Shown piece by piece: positions 18,400 through 26,792 of a stretch of 64,000 nt of DNA. Every line of letters begins with the position of its first letter. Position 1 is the first letter of the stretch. The stretch covers positions 1-64,000 of the forward strand of contig CALFDU010000106.1 in NCBI GenBank assembly GCA_937950315.1. Direction: 5' to 3'. Under the pieces are notes generated by a model. That model did not search any database. It had not been told where the DNA came from and worked only from the letters and a program-made list of their open reading frames with translations. The stretch is from an uncultured Saprospiraceae bacterium. Lineage in GTDB: Bacteria; Bacteroidota; Bacteroidia; Chitinophagales; Saprospiraceae. The position numbers were made by a program, and so were the translations under genes.

Positions 18400-18645
18400 C
18401 TATTGGTTGTCTCTCCATTCGTATACCCATTTTGCTTGGATCTGCTCAAGGTGACCTTCGTTAGAATCTTCTCTCGTGCCAGTGAATGAATCAATTTCCA
18501 GAATCCAATCCAATAAATCAGTGAATCTTATTCTATAGATTTTGTTTTCTGTGAATTCTGCACCAAATCTTTCATATAATTTGATTGCTATATCTTCATG
18601 GTCGCCCCAACCAATAGGCATATTATTAAAATCTTCAAATGACAT
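18400..18645 (-). CDS. iscX: IscX-like Fe-S assembly protein
   Basis: 81 aa, acidic. The IscX signature is recognisable: WGDHEDIAIKLYERFG, then IRFTDLLDWILEIDSF and the C-terminal ...LEQIQAKWVYEWRD. IscX binds IscS and iron and tunes cluster assembly. It lies 12 bp downstream of a [2Fe-2S] ferredoxin, the same pairing found at the end of isc operons, but without iscS, iscU or hscAB here. Confidence 0.85.
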   Translation of the reverse strand: MSFEDFNNMPIGWGDHEDIAIKLYERFGAEFTENKIYRIRFTDLLDWILEIDSFTGTREDSNEGHLEQIQAKWVYEWRDNQ

Positions 18646-18657
18646 TATCTTCGTTGT

Positions 18658-18999
18658 TTAATGTTCGTGTCCAATAATTCCTGATTGATCAGGGATAGTT
18701 ATTTCAATTTCTGCGTTCTCATCCAAAATAATGCATTGGCATCCAAGTCTTGATTCAATTTTAGGATTTATTGCTCTATCAATAAAATCTTCCTCCTTGT
18801 CAGAAATCTCTTCTATGCTTTCTTCGCCTTTATCCACGTAGATGTGACAGGTGCTGCATGCACAGACACCACCACAGTTATGGTTTAAATGAATATGGTG
18901 ATCTTCTGTTAATTCAAGAATACTTAAACCAGCTTCTGCATTTTCGACAATCTTATCTTCAAGGTTGGTATCCTCAAATCTAAAAGTAATTTTTGCCAT
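18658..18999 (-). CDS. fdx: [2Fe-2S] ferredoxin, adrenodoxin type
   Basis: 113 aa. Cluster ligands Cys42, Cys48, Cys51 and Cys87 follow the C-x5-C-x2-C-x35-C spacing of Isc-type ferredoxins (NHNCGGVCACSTCHIYVD; SRLGCQC). Extra cysteines Cys46 and Cys89 are near the cluster. Ends in a His-containing tail. It likely supplies electrons for Fe-S assembly with IscX. First gene of the fdx-iscX-kdsC-ubiA-maf unit, divergent from the AAA gene. Confidence 0.93.
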   Translation of the reverse strand: MAKITFRFEDTNLEDKIVENAEAGLSILELTEDHHIHLNHNCGGVCACSTCHIYVDKGEESIEEISDKEEDFIDRAINPKIESRLGCQCIILDENAEIEITIPDQSGIIGHEH

Positions 19000-19031
19000 C
19001 TATCTTTTTTATGTTTAAATTGAAACTATAT

Positions 19032-19091
19032 AACACCAAAGTGGTGTTTGTGGTTCCAAGCTTGATTATCCCACAAATATGGTGTTTTTTT
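19032..19091. promoter_or_regulatory. Nested inverted repeats in the divergent leader of fdx and the AAA gene
   Basis: AACACCA (19032-19038) can pair with TGGTGTT at 19042-19048 or with a second TGGTGTT at 19080-19086 that is followed by TTTTT. TTTGTGG (19047-19053) pairs with CCACAAA (19071-19077). On the plus strand the long-range pairing gives a terminator-like stem with a T-run; the near hairpin would compete with it. Function is inference. Confidence 0.4.
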
Positions 19092-19116
19092 AATGCATTA
19101 ATGAACAAATAGAGAT

Positions 19117-21741
19117 ATGTTGATGGAAGATCAGTCGTTACCCAAGTTATTTAAGTTCAAAGAGCTTAAAGTTTATGCCTCTACTGAGTGGTTGGCCAAG
19201 AACGAAAAGAAGTACAGACAGGTGTTTGATCGCTATCAAACCAGCTATATCTATGCAGAATTGTCTTTTTTTAATAAGTCTTTTGATACGGAATCTTGGG
19301 AAGTAGAGGTCAATCTTAAGTGTTTCGAGCTAAATAAGGAGCCAAAAGAGATCTGTAACCTTGAATTCACTAAAAAAGTAAGCAAATACGACAATATAGT
19401 TTGCATTAGAGAAGGTTGGGGGAATAAACGCAAGGGAGCTTTTTGGAAAAAAGGAGTGTATTATTGGGAAGCCTGGCTGGATGGAGAGAAATTAGCAACA
19501 AAATATTTCTATGTTGAAGATGTAGGAGAAAATAAGGATGAGGAAAATTTATATTTTAAAATTGAATCAATTTCTTTGTTTGAAGGGCAATTTGATGCGC
19601 CTTCTGATACAGAGAAAATTTATTACAAAGAATTTGCTGCAGACCAAACCAAATACATTTATGCCGATATTAATGTAGAAAACTTAATACCAAAAGGCAC
19701 ATGGCACCTCGAGTTGTTCGCCAAATTTTACAACGAAGCAAGAGAATTAAAAGGACAAGTAACCAAGTTGGTGAAAGTACGCGATAGCGAAAAGATTATT
19801 CAAATAACTCCCGGCTGGGGTTCTAATAATCCTGGCTCTTGGAGGAAAGGAAACTATACGATGGAATTGGTGTTCATGGACAAATTAATCGCTGTCTCTA
19901 AATTTGTCATTGGCGAGCATTTTGAAGAAGGGCAAGTTGACCTAATGGTACCCAATATGACATCAGAAAGTGTCGTTAATTTTGATCCAAATTCAAATCT
20001 CACCTTTGAAGAATTGATGGAGAAAATGGAAGCGCTTATTGGTCTGAAGGACATCAAAGAAAAGGTGCGAGAACATGCTATGTACCTCAAGTTTCTAAAA
20101 CTAAGAAAGGTCAAAGGAATAGAGAAGGGCTCTGTTGAAGATATCCATTCGGTATTTATAGGGAATCCAGGAACTGGTAAGACGACTGTTGCAAAAATGC
20201 TTGGTCTCCTGTACAAAAAAATGGGCTTGTTAAGTAAAGGCCATGTGCTAGAAGTAGATAGAGTAGATTTGGTAGGAGAATACATAGGGCAGACTGCTCC
20301 GAAGGTCAAAGAAGTTATTAAAAAGGCGAGAGGAGGCGTGCTCTTTATTGATGAAGCCTATTCCTTGGCTCGAACCAATGATGATAGTAAAGATTTTGGT
20401 CGAGAGGTGGTTGAGATTTTGGTGAAGGAGATGTCGAATGGAAAAGGGGATTTGTCAGTAATAGTTGCTGGATATCCTAAGGAAATGAAGCATTTTATTG
20501 ATTCAAATCCTGGTCTAAAATCAAGATTCAAGCAATTCTTTGAGTTCAAAGATTATCTTCCCCAAGAGCTTTCTAAAATTGCCAATTTTGCCTGTGACGC
20601 AAAGGGAGTTACTCTAGATATCGCTGCACAAAACCTTCTAAATCAGGTTATTACAGAAGCTTTTAGAAACAGAGATAAGTCTTTTGGAAACGCTAGGTAC
20701 ATATTTGACTTGATCGAAAAGGCAAAGATAAATCTAGGCTTAAGAGTGATGGCTCAAGAAAACCCAAAGGAACTTTCAGATGATCAATTGAGCTATATTA
20801 CTGCTGAGGATATCGAACAAATCAATAACAAAAAAGCCATTGAAAATCCGAATATTCCAATAGATCAAAGACTGCTTGATGAAGCCATGAGCGAACTTGA
20901 ATCTCTCATTGGGATCAAGCATATTAAAAACCAAATCAACGAATTGATTCGTGTGATTCAATATCACCATCAGACCGGTAAAGATGTATTGAATAATTAT
21001 TTTTTACATACAGTTTTAATCGGTAATCCTGGAACAGGTAAAACGACCGTCGCCAGAATATTATCCAAGATTTATAAAGCTCTAGGTCTTCTCGAAAGAG
21101 GTCATATGGTAGAGACTGATCGCCAGGGTTTGATTTCTGGTTTTGTAGGGCAGACTGCCATTAAAACTGCCGAAAAAATCGATGAGGCAATGGGTGGAGT
21201 TTTGTTTGTAGATGAAGCATATGCATTATCAAATTATGGAGGAATGCAAGGCGATTATGGGAATGAAGCAATACAGACTATATTAAAAAGAATGGAAGAT
21301 AGTCGAGGGCAGTTTTTTGTGTTTGCCGCGGGTTATCCTAGCAACATGGAAACATTTTTGAAAGCCAATCCAGGGTTAAGCTCAAGATTTGATAAGATTT
21401 TAAAATTTCAAGATTATTCGCAGGATGAATTATATGAAATTGCGCTGAAAATGGTAGATGATTTGAAGTATTCCATGAGTGAAGAATCTAAGTCACTGTT
21501 GTTTGGTATGTTGGCAGATATGCATCTCAAGCGAGATAAATATTTTGGTAATGCAAGAGATGTGCGTAAGATGGTTCTCGAAATTATCAAGCAACAAAAC
21601 CTTAGGATTGCCCAACAGAATGCGCAAGGAGAAGTTGTTCAAGAAGAATCTCATATTCAAGCAATTGATATCAAGTCACTAAACATTCAGGGAGAAGAAG
21701 ATATATTCACTAAAGCTAAAATTGGTTTTGGTAAAAGGTAA
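19117..21741 (+). CDS. Tandem CbbX/SpoVK-type AAA ATPase with duplicated N-terminal domain
   Basis: 874 aa. Two homologous beta-rich domains (~12-140 and ~147-270) share the pattern T-x-YIYA-(D/E)...(E/Q)-GWG...W-(K/R)-KG-x-Y. Two AAA modules follow. Module 1: Walker A GNPGTGKTTVAK (~349-360), Walker B GGVLFIDEAYSLA, sensor region GNARYIFDLIE. Module 2: Walker A GNPGTGKTTVAR (~635-646), Walker B GGVLFVDEAYALS, GNARDVRKMV. Both look catalytically intact. The CbbX/SpoVK/EccA family forms hexameric remodelling machines (e.g. Rubisco activase, type VII secretion). No such partner is nearby, so the substrate is unknown. A weak hairpin terminator follows. Confidence 0.88.
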   Translation: MLMEDQSLPKLFKFKELKVYASTEWLAKNEKKYRQVFDRYQTSYIYAELSFFNKSFDTESWEVEVNLKCFELNKEPKEICNLEFTKKVSKYDNIVCIREGWGNKRKGAFWKKGVYYWEAWLDGEKLATKYFYVEDVGENKDEENLYFKIESISLFEGQFDAPSDTEKIYYKEFAADQTKYIYADINVENLIPKGTWHLELFAKFYNEARELKGQVTKLVKVRDSEKIIQITPGWGSNNPGSWRKGNYTMELVFMDKLIAVSKFVIGEHFEEGQVDLMVPNMTSESVVNFDPNSNLTFEELMEKMEALIGLKDIKEKVREHAMYLKFLKLRKVKGIEKGSVEDIHSVFIGNPGTGKTTVAKMLGLLYKKMGLLSKGHVLEVDRVDLVGEYIGQTAPKVKEVIKKARGGVLFIDEAYSLARTNDDSKDFGREVVEILVKEMSNGKGDLSVIVAGYPKEMKHFIDSNPGLKSRFKQFFEFKDYLPQELSKIANFACDAKGVTLDIAAQNLLNQVITEAFRNRDKSFGNARYIFDLIEKAKINLGLRVMAQENPKELSDDQLSYITAEDIEQINNKKAIENPNIPIDQRLLDEAMSELESLIGIKHIKNQINELIRVIQYHHQTGKDVLNNYFLHTVLIGNPGTGKTTVARILSKIYKALGLLERGHMVETDRQGLISGFVGQTAIKTAEKIDEAMGGVLFVDEAYALSNYGGMQGDYGNEAIQTILKRMEDSRGQFFVFAAGYPSNMETFLKANPGLSSRFDKILKFQDYSQDELYEIALKMVDDLKYSMSEESKSLLFGMLADMHLKRDKYFGNARDVRKMVLEIIKQQNLRIAQQNAQGEVVQEESHIQAIDIKSLNIQGEEDIFTKAKIGFGKR

Positions 21742-21758
21742 ATGAGATAAATGTTAAT

Positions 21759-21785
21759 AAAATGGTAACTTTTAACCATTTTTTC
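21759..21785 (+). terminator. Weak terminator after the AAA gene
   Basis: AAAATGGT and ACCATTTT can form an 8-bp stem with an 8-nt loop, followed by a short T-run. It is AT-rich and may only attenuate transcription into the OmpA gene. Confidence 0.5.
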
Positions 21786-21829
21786 GTCTCAATTGGTAGA
21801 TATCAACTTAGTTTTTCAAAGCAAACCAA

Positions 21830-22702
21830 ATGAACGAAAATCCTTTTAATCTAGGCGATAAGAAAGAACGTAATGACTTTTTGATCGCTCTAGCTGTTAT
21901 TCTATTTTTTGGCCTACTATTCTGGTGGCTATTTTTCAATAATAATTCTGTAGAAATACCTCACGTAGCCAAAGCCGAAATACCTTCAATTGTAGTAGAT
22001 GCTGATGGTGACGGCATTGCAGATGAAAATGATAGATGCCCTTTAATTGCTGGGGTTTCAGCCAATGCTGGCTGTCCAGCAGACAGTGATGGCGATGGGA
22101 TATATGATAGCAAAGACAGATGTCCTATGTACGCTGGAACCAAAGAAAACAAAGGCTGTCCTTCAGACACAGATGGTGATGGCATCCACGATGGAATGGA
22201 TAAATGCCCTGATCTTATTGGAGTATCCGAGAACGATGGTTGTCCATCAGACAAGGATGGTGATGGTGTGTATGATATAGATGATAGATGTCCCAATAGA
22301 CCTGGTCTGGCTGCTGACGGAGGTTGTCCAAAGATTAAAATTGATGAGGCTGAGCAAAAAATCCTTCAAACAGCAATCAGAGATGTGAAATTTAAGACAG
22401 GAAGTGCTGAATTGGTGCCTTCATCTAGAGTTGTACTTGATAAGATTGTAGCCCTGATGGAAAAATATCCTGCTTATAAGTTATCTATTAGTGGACATAC
22501 GGATAGTCAAGGAGACCCTGCAAAAAACATGCAATTGTCAAGACAAAGAGCAAGAGTAGCAAAAGAATATCTTGTTTCAAAAAATATCAGAAGCGGTAGA
22601 ATAATCGCTAAAGGATTTGGTAGTAAAGTACCAGTCGATACCAATGAAACAGCGGAAGGACGCAAGAACAACCGTAGAATTGAGTTTGTTCCAAGTTACT
22701 AG
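21830..22702 (+). CDS. OmpA-family protein with N-terminal membrane anchor and four TSP3 repeats
   Basis: 290 aa. A transmembrane helix at about 20-42 (FLIALAVILFFGLLFWWLFF) follows a charged N-terminus and has no signal-peptidase site, so it looks like an anchor. Residues ~60-170 are four calcium-binding thrombospondin type 3 repeats (DxDGDGIxDxxDxCP, about 32-33 residues each). OmpA domain from ~175 with FKTGSAEL, ISGHTDSQGD, LSRQRARVAKEYL. Family knowledge: OmpA domains hold peptidoglycan. Inference: it could span from the inner membrane to the cell wall, MotB-like in topology. It sits 88 bp after the AAA ATPase. Confidence 0.85.
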   Translation: MNENPFNLGDKKERNDFLIALAVILFFGLLFWWLFFNNNSVEIPHVAKAEIPSIVVDADGDGIADENDRCPLIAGVSANAGCPADSDGDGIYDSKDRCPMYAGTKENKGCPSDTDGDGIHDGMDKCPDLIGVSENDGCPSDKDGDGVYDIDDRCPNRPGLAADGGCPKIKIDEAEQKILQTAIRDVKFKTGSAELVPSSRVVLDKIVALMEKYPAYKLSISGHTDSQGDPAKNMQLSRQRARVAKEYLVSKNIRSGRIIAKGFGSKVPVDTNETAEGRKNNRRIEFVPSY

Positions 22703-22737
22703 GAGCAAAATTTTGATAAGGCAACGAAATGCAAAAA

Positions 22738-22775
22738 AAAGAGAGGCTGATGAATTTTCATCAGCCTCTCTTTGT
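22738..22775. terminator. Bidirectional terminator
   Basis: 13-bp stem GAGAGGCTGATGA / TCATCAGCCTCTC (22741-22770) with a 4-nt loop; A-run on the left and TTTGTATTT on the right. Ends the OmpA gene (plus) and rlmH (minus). Confidence 0.9.
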
Positions 22776-22814
22776 ATTTATAATATCACTTTTAGTAAGC
22801 TATTCTGTTGTTGC

Positions 22815-23288
22815 TTAATCATTGTGATACTTTTCTCCATTAATAATCGTAAATGCTCTATACAATTGCTCCAAAAAGATAATCCTAATGAGCTGATGAG
22901 AGAATGTCATTTTTGAAAGTGAAACCTTTCCTCCGGCCTTTGCTTTTAGCTCGTCAGAAAAGCCATAAGCTCCTCCTACCGCAAAGATCAAATGCTTTAC
23001 CGACTGCAGTTGGAACTGTTCAAGGTATCCAGCAAACTTTCTAGAGTTAAATTCCTTTCCATTTTCATCCAATAAGATGAGACGATCACCTGACTGCAAT
23101 TCATTCAAGTACAATTGGCCTTCTTTCTTCTTTAGTTCTTCTGATGGCAGTTTCTCCGCATGCTTTACTTTGTTGAATCCTTTGATGTTGAATCGACAAT
23201 AATGCCCGATTCTTTTTTCAAACATGGCTATACCTTCATCAATATAGTCTTGCTTGTGTTTTCCAATGTACCAGAATGATATTTTCAT
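22815..23288 (-). CDS. rlmH: 23S rRNA (pseudouridine1915-N3)-methyltransferase RlmH
   Basis: 157 aa, standard size. SPOUT fold with the SAM knot motif LIFAVGGAYGFSDE and C-terminal LSKMTFSHQLIRIIFLEQLY followed by a GEKYHND tail, which matches the family's GxPYHH end with substitutions. It methylates the pseudouridine in helix 69 of the large ribosomal subunit. Single gene with terminators on both sides. Confidence 0.95.
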   Translation of the reverse strand: MKISFWYIGKHKQDYIDEGIAMFEKRIGHYCRFNIKGFNKVKHAEKLPSEELKKKEGQLYLNELQSGDRLILLDENGKEFNSRKFAGYLEQFQLQSVKHLIFAVGGAYGFSDELKAKAGGKVSLSKMTFSHQLIRIIFLEQLYRAFTIINGEKYHND

Positions 23289-23290
23289 AA

Positions 23291-23325
23291 CAAAAAAGGG
23301 CTACCCAAAATTGAGTAGCCCAGTA
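23291..23325 (-). terminator. Terminator of the PA-domain T9SS gene
   Basis: GGGCTAC (23298-23304) pairs with GTAGCCC (23315-23321); on the minus strand it is followed by TTTTTT. It lies between the T9SS gene and rlmH. Confidence 0.85.
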
Positions 23326-23345
23326 TATTTTAAGTTTTTATCTGA

Positions 23346-25706
23346 TTACTTAGTAACCACAACTTTCTTACTTGTAAATCCATCTTGTGTAGATACATTC
23401 AACATGTAAATTCCAGCTGGTATATTTGTAATGTCTAAATCAAGTTGAGCATTCTGAACATTGTATGCTTTTTCATTTAACAATACCTTTCCATCAACTG
23501 ATGTTAGTGTTAAACCTACTGTCTCAGAATTGTTATCTAAGATAAGGTCAACGATCAATCTGTCAACTGCTGGATTAGGGAATACCTTAACATTAAGGTC
23601 ATTGTTAACTTCATTTACATCACTAATCATACCGATGGTTAAAGGCATGTATACTGACCAAACACCGTTTGATCCGATATCTCTAGCTTCAACATCTTGT
23701 GGAGAGTTATCTGTACCATTTCCTGACATTGATCCAAATCTGTTAACCATAAAATCTTGGCTTAATGCCAATTGCATTGCACCATAGTTAAATCCTGGCT
23801 CTACATCTGTATTAGCAGCAACAATTCTGTATTGAGAACCTGTATTTAATAAAGGTCTCATGCTTGCCATTACTAGATAGTGGCCATCGTTGGTCAATTC
23901 AATATTTTGACCTGTTAGGTCAATGGTCATGTTTCTTAATTCTTCAGCAGTCAATTCATCACTAATAAGAATTTCTTCTTTGTATAATTCCAGTCTCTCT
24001 GTTCCTTGGCTCACACCATCTTCATTTGTATCAAACCACTGGTAAAGTCCAAAAGTAATAAATCCAGAACTCGCAGCTATATCATTAATAACTACACCAA
24101 AACTTACTTCCTTAGCAAATAAACCAGCTCCATTAGGAATGTAGTAGTAGTTACCGTATGACTGGAAGAATTGATTTGGTGCCGCTCTGTCACCTAAGTA
24201 CTGAACTCCAGCTTCTTCTTCAGATAAAACTTTCGCAAATTCTTCTTCAGTAATTTCATAGGTAAATGTCTGCGTGTTATTGTCAAGTATTTCATCATTG
24301 TCTGATGTCAAAGTATAAGTTCCTGTGTATGTACCCAACTCATTAACTGGTGTCCATGTATCAGGGAATACTCTGTTCTCATCTAAAAATCCTGCTTCGA
24401 TTGTTCCGTAGTCTAAATCTGCTGTATAAACAACATCTCCAGCCTCGTTTTCAATAGTTGCATTTACAGATGCACCTGTGATATCAGTGTTACCAATGTT
24501 TTCAATGTCAATCAAAAATGCCATATCATCTACTTGATTGATTGGTGTTTTGAAGTTAGGGGCAACAGCAAAGAAATTACTGTTTGCTCTTACATCAACA
24601 TTTTGGAAACTTCTGATGATTACATCATCAAGTGTCCAGAAATAGAAATCGTTCCCAGTTGCAGTAAATCTAAGTCTTACACTAGATTGGAATGCGGCTT
24701 CTGGCATTTGGATTGTTACTACCTCTGTTCCAATTACATTATCAATAGAAGCTGAAAGTATGTTTTCAGTAAGAATAGGAACTTCTTCAAACCAAGTCTC
24801 ACCATCATCAATTGAATAAGAGAATGATGATCCACCATTCAATGGTAATTGAAATTGGTAAAATTCTACTTGTGGAAATTCTGCTTCACTTAAATCAATC
24901 GTTGGAGAGATCAAGTTACTGCTGATTTCAGGATATGGAAAACCCAATGTTCCTAAAACATCGATGTCTCCGCCAGTCTGAATGAAATCATAATCGATGA
25001 TCATTGCTCCATTACATACTGAAGGTGATTCAATAGCATATGTTTCGTTTCTGATTGCACCTCTGTTAAGACCAAGTGGATCATGAACAAAAACATCAGA
25101 TTCTTGTGTGATTCCAGTTGAAACCCAGTCACCAATTCCTCCATCAAATTGACCTTCTCCATTTTGTCCCCAAACTACAGTATCATCGTATTCTGCATTA
25201 CATGGAGGTGAAACAAAAGAAAAAGTGATATTAACAGGATTGTTAGCCAATTCAGCTTTGATCAAGTTACAATCTGATTGAGACGCCATTGCAGAGTAAA
25301 TCGTTACAAAATCTCCGTTGTCACCAGGTCCCATTGCGATAGGATCGCCAGGAGCATTGTTACAAACAAGAACAGCAATTGCACCTGCATTTTCCGCGTT
25401 TAGAACTTTAACTCCAAATTCACAAGCTCCTCTGTCAAGTAATCCAATACTTCCGCTTAAATCGTTAACCAATTCTGTACAAGCATCATTTTCAGGTGCA
25501 GCATCATCAACTGCAATAGCCAATGTACCAGAAACCGGATCAACAGCATCTAAACCAAAATCCGCACTTACGATAGAGTAATCTCCAGCAATACTGGCTG
25601 GTTCAGTAATAGTCATTGTATTGAATGATTGAGCTGAAAGCTGTACAGCACAAAAACCAATAACCAATGAAAAGATCATTTTAATTTTTGTAGAGTGAAT
25701 TCTCAT
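23346..25706 (-). CDS. Secreted T9SS cargo with a protease-associated (PA) domain
   Basis: 786 aa. Signal peptide to about residue 25 (VQLSAQ). PA domain at ~60-150 (LLDRGACEFGVKVLNAENAG, AIAVLVCNN). A middle region with jellyroll-like segments (DDGETWFEEVPIL, FYFWTLDDVIIRS) and a CARDB-like repeat (~375-490), then a T9SS type A sorting domain from ~710 (VKVFPNPAVDRL, GIYMLNVSTQDGFTSKKVVV). I see no peptidase catalytic motif, so the PA domain is not attached to a recognisable protease. Exported across the outer membrane by T9SS; role unknown. Confidence 0.85.
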   Translation of the reverse strand: MRIHSTKIKMIFSLVIGFCAVQLSAQSFNTMTITEPASIAGDYSIVSADFGLDAVDPVSGTLAIAVDDAAPENDACTELVNDLSGSIGLLDRGACEFGVKVLNAENAGAIAVLVCNNAPGDPIAMGPGDNGDFVTIYSAMASQSDCNLIKAELANNPVNITFSFVSPPCNAEYDDTVVWGQNGEGQFDGGIGDWVSTGITQESDVFVHDPLGLNRGAIRNETYAIESPSVCNGAMIIDYDFIQTGGDIDVLGTLGFPYPEISSNLISPTIDLSEAEFPQVEFYQFQLPLNGGSSFSYSIDDGETWFEEVPILTENILSASIDNVIGTEVVTIQMPEAAFQSSVRLRFTATGNDFYFWTLDDVIIRSFQNVDVRANSNFFAVAPNFKTPINQVDDMAFLIDIENIGNTDITGASVNATIENEAGDVVYTADLDYGTIEAGFLDENRVFPDTWTPVNELGTYTGTYTLTSDNDEILDNNTQTFTYEITEEEFAKVLSEEEAGVQYLGDRAAPNQFFQSYGNYYYIPNGAGLFAKEVSFGVVINDIAASSGFITFGLYQWFDTNEDGVSQGTERLELYKEEILISDELTAEELRNMTIDLTGQNIELTNDGHYLVMASMRPLLNTGSQYRIVAANTDVEPGFNYGAMQLALSQDFMVNRFGSMSGNGTDNSPQDVEARDIGSNGVWSVYMPLTIGMISDVNEVNNDLNVKVFPNPAVDRLIVDLILDNNSETVGLTLTSVDGKVLLNEKAYNVQNAQLDLDITNIPAGIYMLNVSTQDGFTSKKVVVTK

Positions 25707-25832
25707 ATAAATTATAGTTTATTAATTAAATATCAATTTTAACAATGCCTTAAATTTAATAAAACATTGGTAGTTGGGACGAATTTGAGTGGTGATAAAA
25801 TGGAAACTTTTATAAATTAGTCCTCATAAAGA

Positions 25833-26792
25833 CTAGTGAAAACCCTGAATGTCTGATATATTTACAGCATATGCCCCTTGATTTCGGCACGCTAGGTTGC
25901 CAATCAAGTTCAAAAGCGGCGCAATTTCGCCTTCTTCATAGGATTTGGCAATAAGTAAAGTGAGCATGGAAACAACAGAATCACCTGCTCCAGTAATGTC
26001 CATAATATCAATATTCATGCTTTTATAAATCTCCTTGGTCTGAAAATTAAAGATCCCTTTCGAACCCAAAGTAACATACGCCTTTTTAAAGTTTATATAT
26101 TCTTGAAGTTGGACCACTGCACTATCTAAGTCATCAACTTCTGGTTTTATATTTCTGTTTAAAGCATTTCTTAATTCCTTTAGATTTGGCTTAAAAGCAG
26201 TGCAATTTTTAAATGATTGAAGATTTTGGAATTTGGGATCGACGATAGTAGCTATTTCTTGAGTGTTACATTTCTCTATTATGTGTTCTATCAACAAAGG
26301 ATGCAAAAATCCTTTATTGTAATCTTGAATTATTACGGCATCAACCTTTTGATTTCTAATAAACCCATCAAATATGGATTGACTTTTTAGCAGAAGATCA
26401 TCTCCAATTGGTTCTGAAGATTCTTCATCTATTCTCATAATCTGTTGTCCCTTAGCTATAAATCTTTCTTTTTTTGTGGTCGGCCTCGAGCCATCCATGA
26501 TCCGGTGAAAGTGAATATCATTTGCCTCGCATTCTTGCTCAAGCCTGACACCAGTTTTATCATTTCCAATCAACGATATTAGGTGAGAATTTGCGCCTAA
26601 AGATTTGATGTTTTTTGCTACATTGGCGCTTCCACCTAGTGTCGATCTGGTTTCTAATTTTGTAAAAATAGGTATAGGTGCCTCAGGGGAAATTCGCTTT
26701 ACTTCGCCCAGTACATATTGATCTAACATGGCATCCCCAATCGTCAAAATGTGAAGGTCTTCGAAAGATAAATTTTGGTATTTCAAAGTCAT
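25833..26792 (-). CDS. PfkB-family sugar kinase, heptose-7-phosphate kinase-like (RfaE domain I)
   Basis: 319 aa. ISPEAPIPIFTKLE and STLGGSANVAKNI are hallmarks of the RfaE1/HldE kinase group, with catalytic DITGAGDSVV near 265-274. The cytidylyltransferase domain of HldE is absent. It would phosphorylate D-glycero-manno-heptose-7-P at C1 for LPS core. ATGA overlap of 4 bp with waaA supports an LPS role; other PfkB sugars remain possible. Confidence 0.82.
   Translation of the reverse strand: MTLKYQNLSFEDLHILTIGDAMLDQYVLGEVKRISPEAPIPIFTKLETRSTLGGSANVAKNIKSLGANSHLISLIGNDKTGVRLEQECEANDIHFHRIMDGSRPTTKKERFIAKGQQIMRIDEESSEPIGDDLLLKSQSIFDGFIRNQKVDAVIIQDYNKGFLHPLLIEHIIEKCNTQEIATIVDPKFQNLQSFKNCTAFKPNLKELRNALNRNIKPEVDDLDSAVVQLQEYINFKKAYVTLGSKGIFNFQTKEIYKSMNIDIMDITGAGDSVVSMLTLLIAKSYEEGEIAPLLNLIGNLACRNQGAYAVNISDIQGFH

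Noticed and set aside
18393-18494. Longer N-terminus for the KdsC phosphatase
   Set aside because: It overlaps iscX and adds 34 residues before the conserved HAD start.
22010-22340. Periodic DNA repeats resembling a CRISPR or tandem array
   Set aside because: These are the codons of four protein-level thrombospondin type 3 repeats; the DNA copies are only loosely similar and lie in one open frame.
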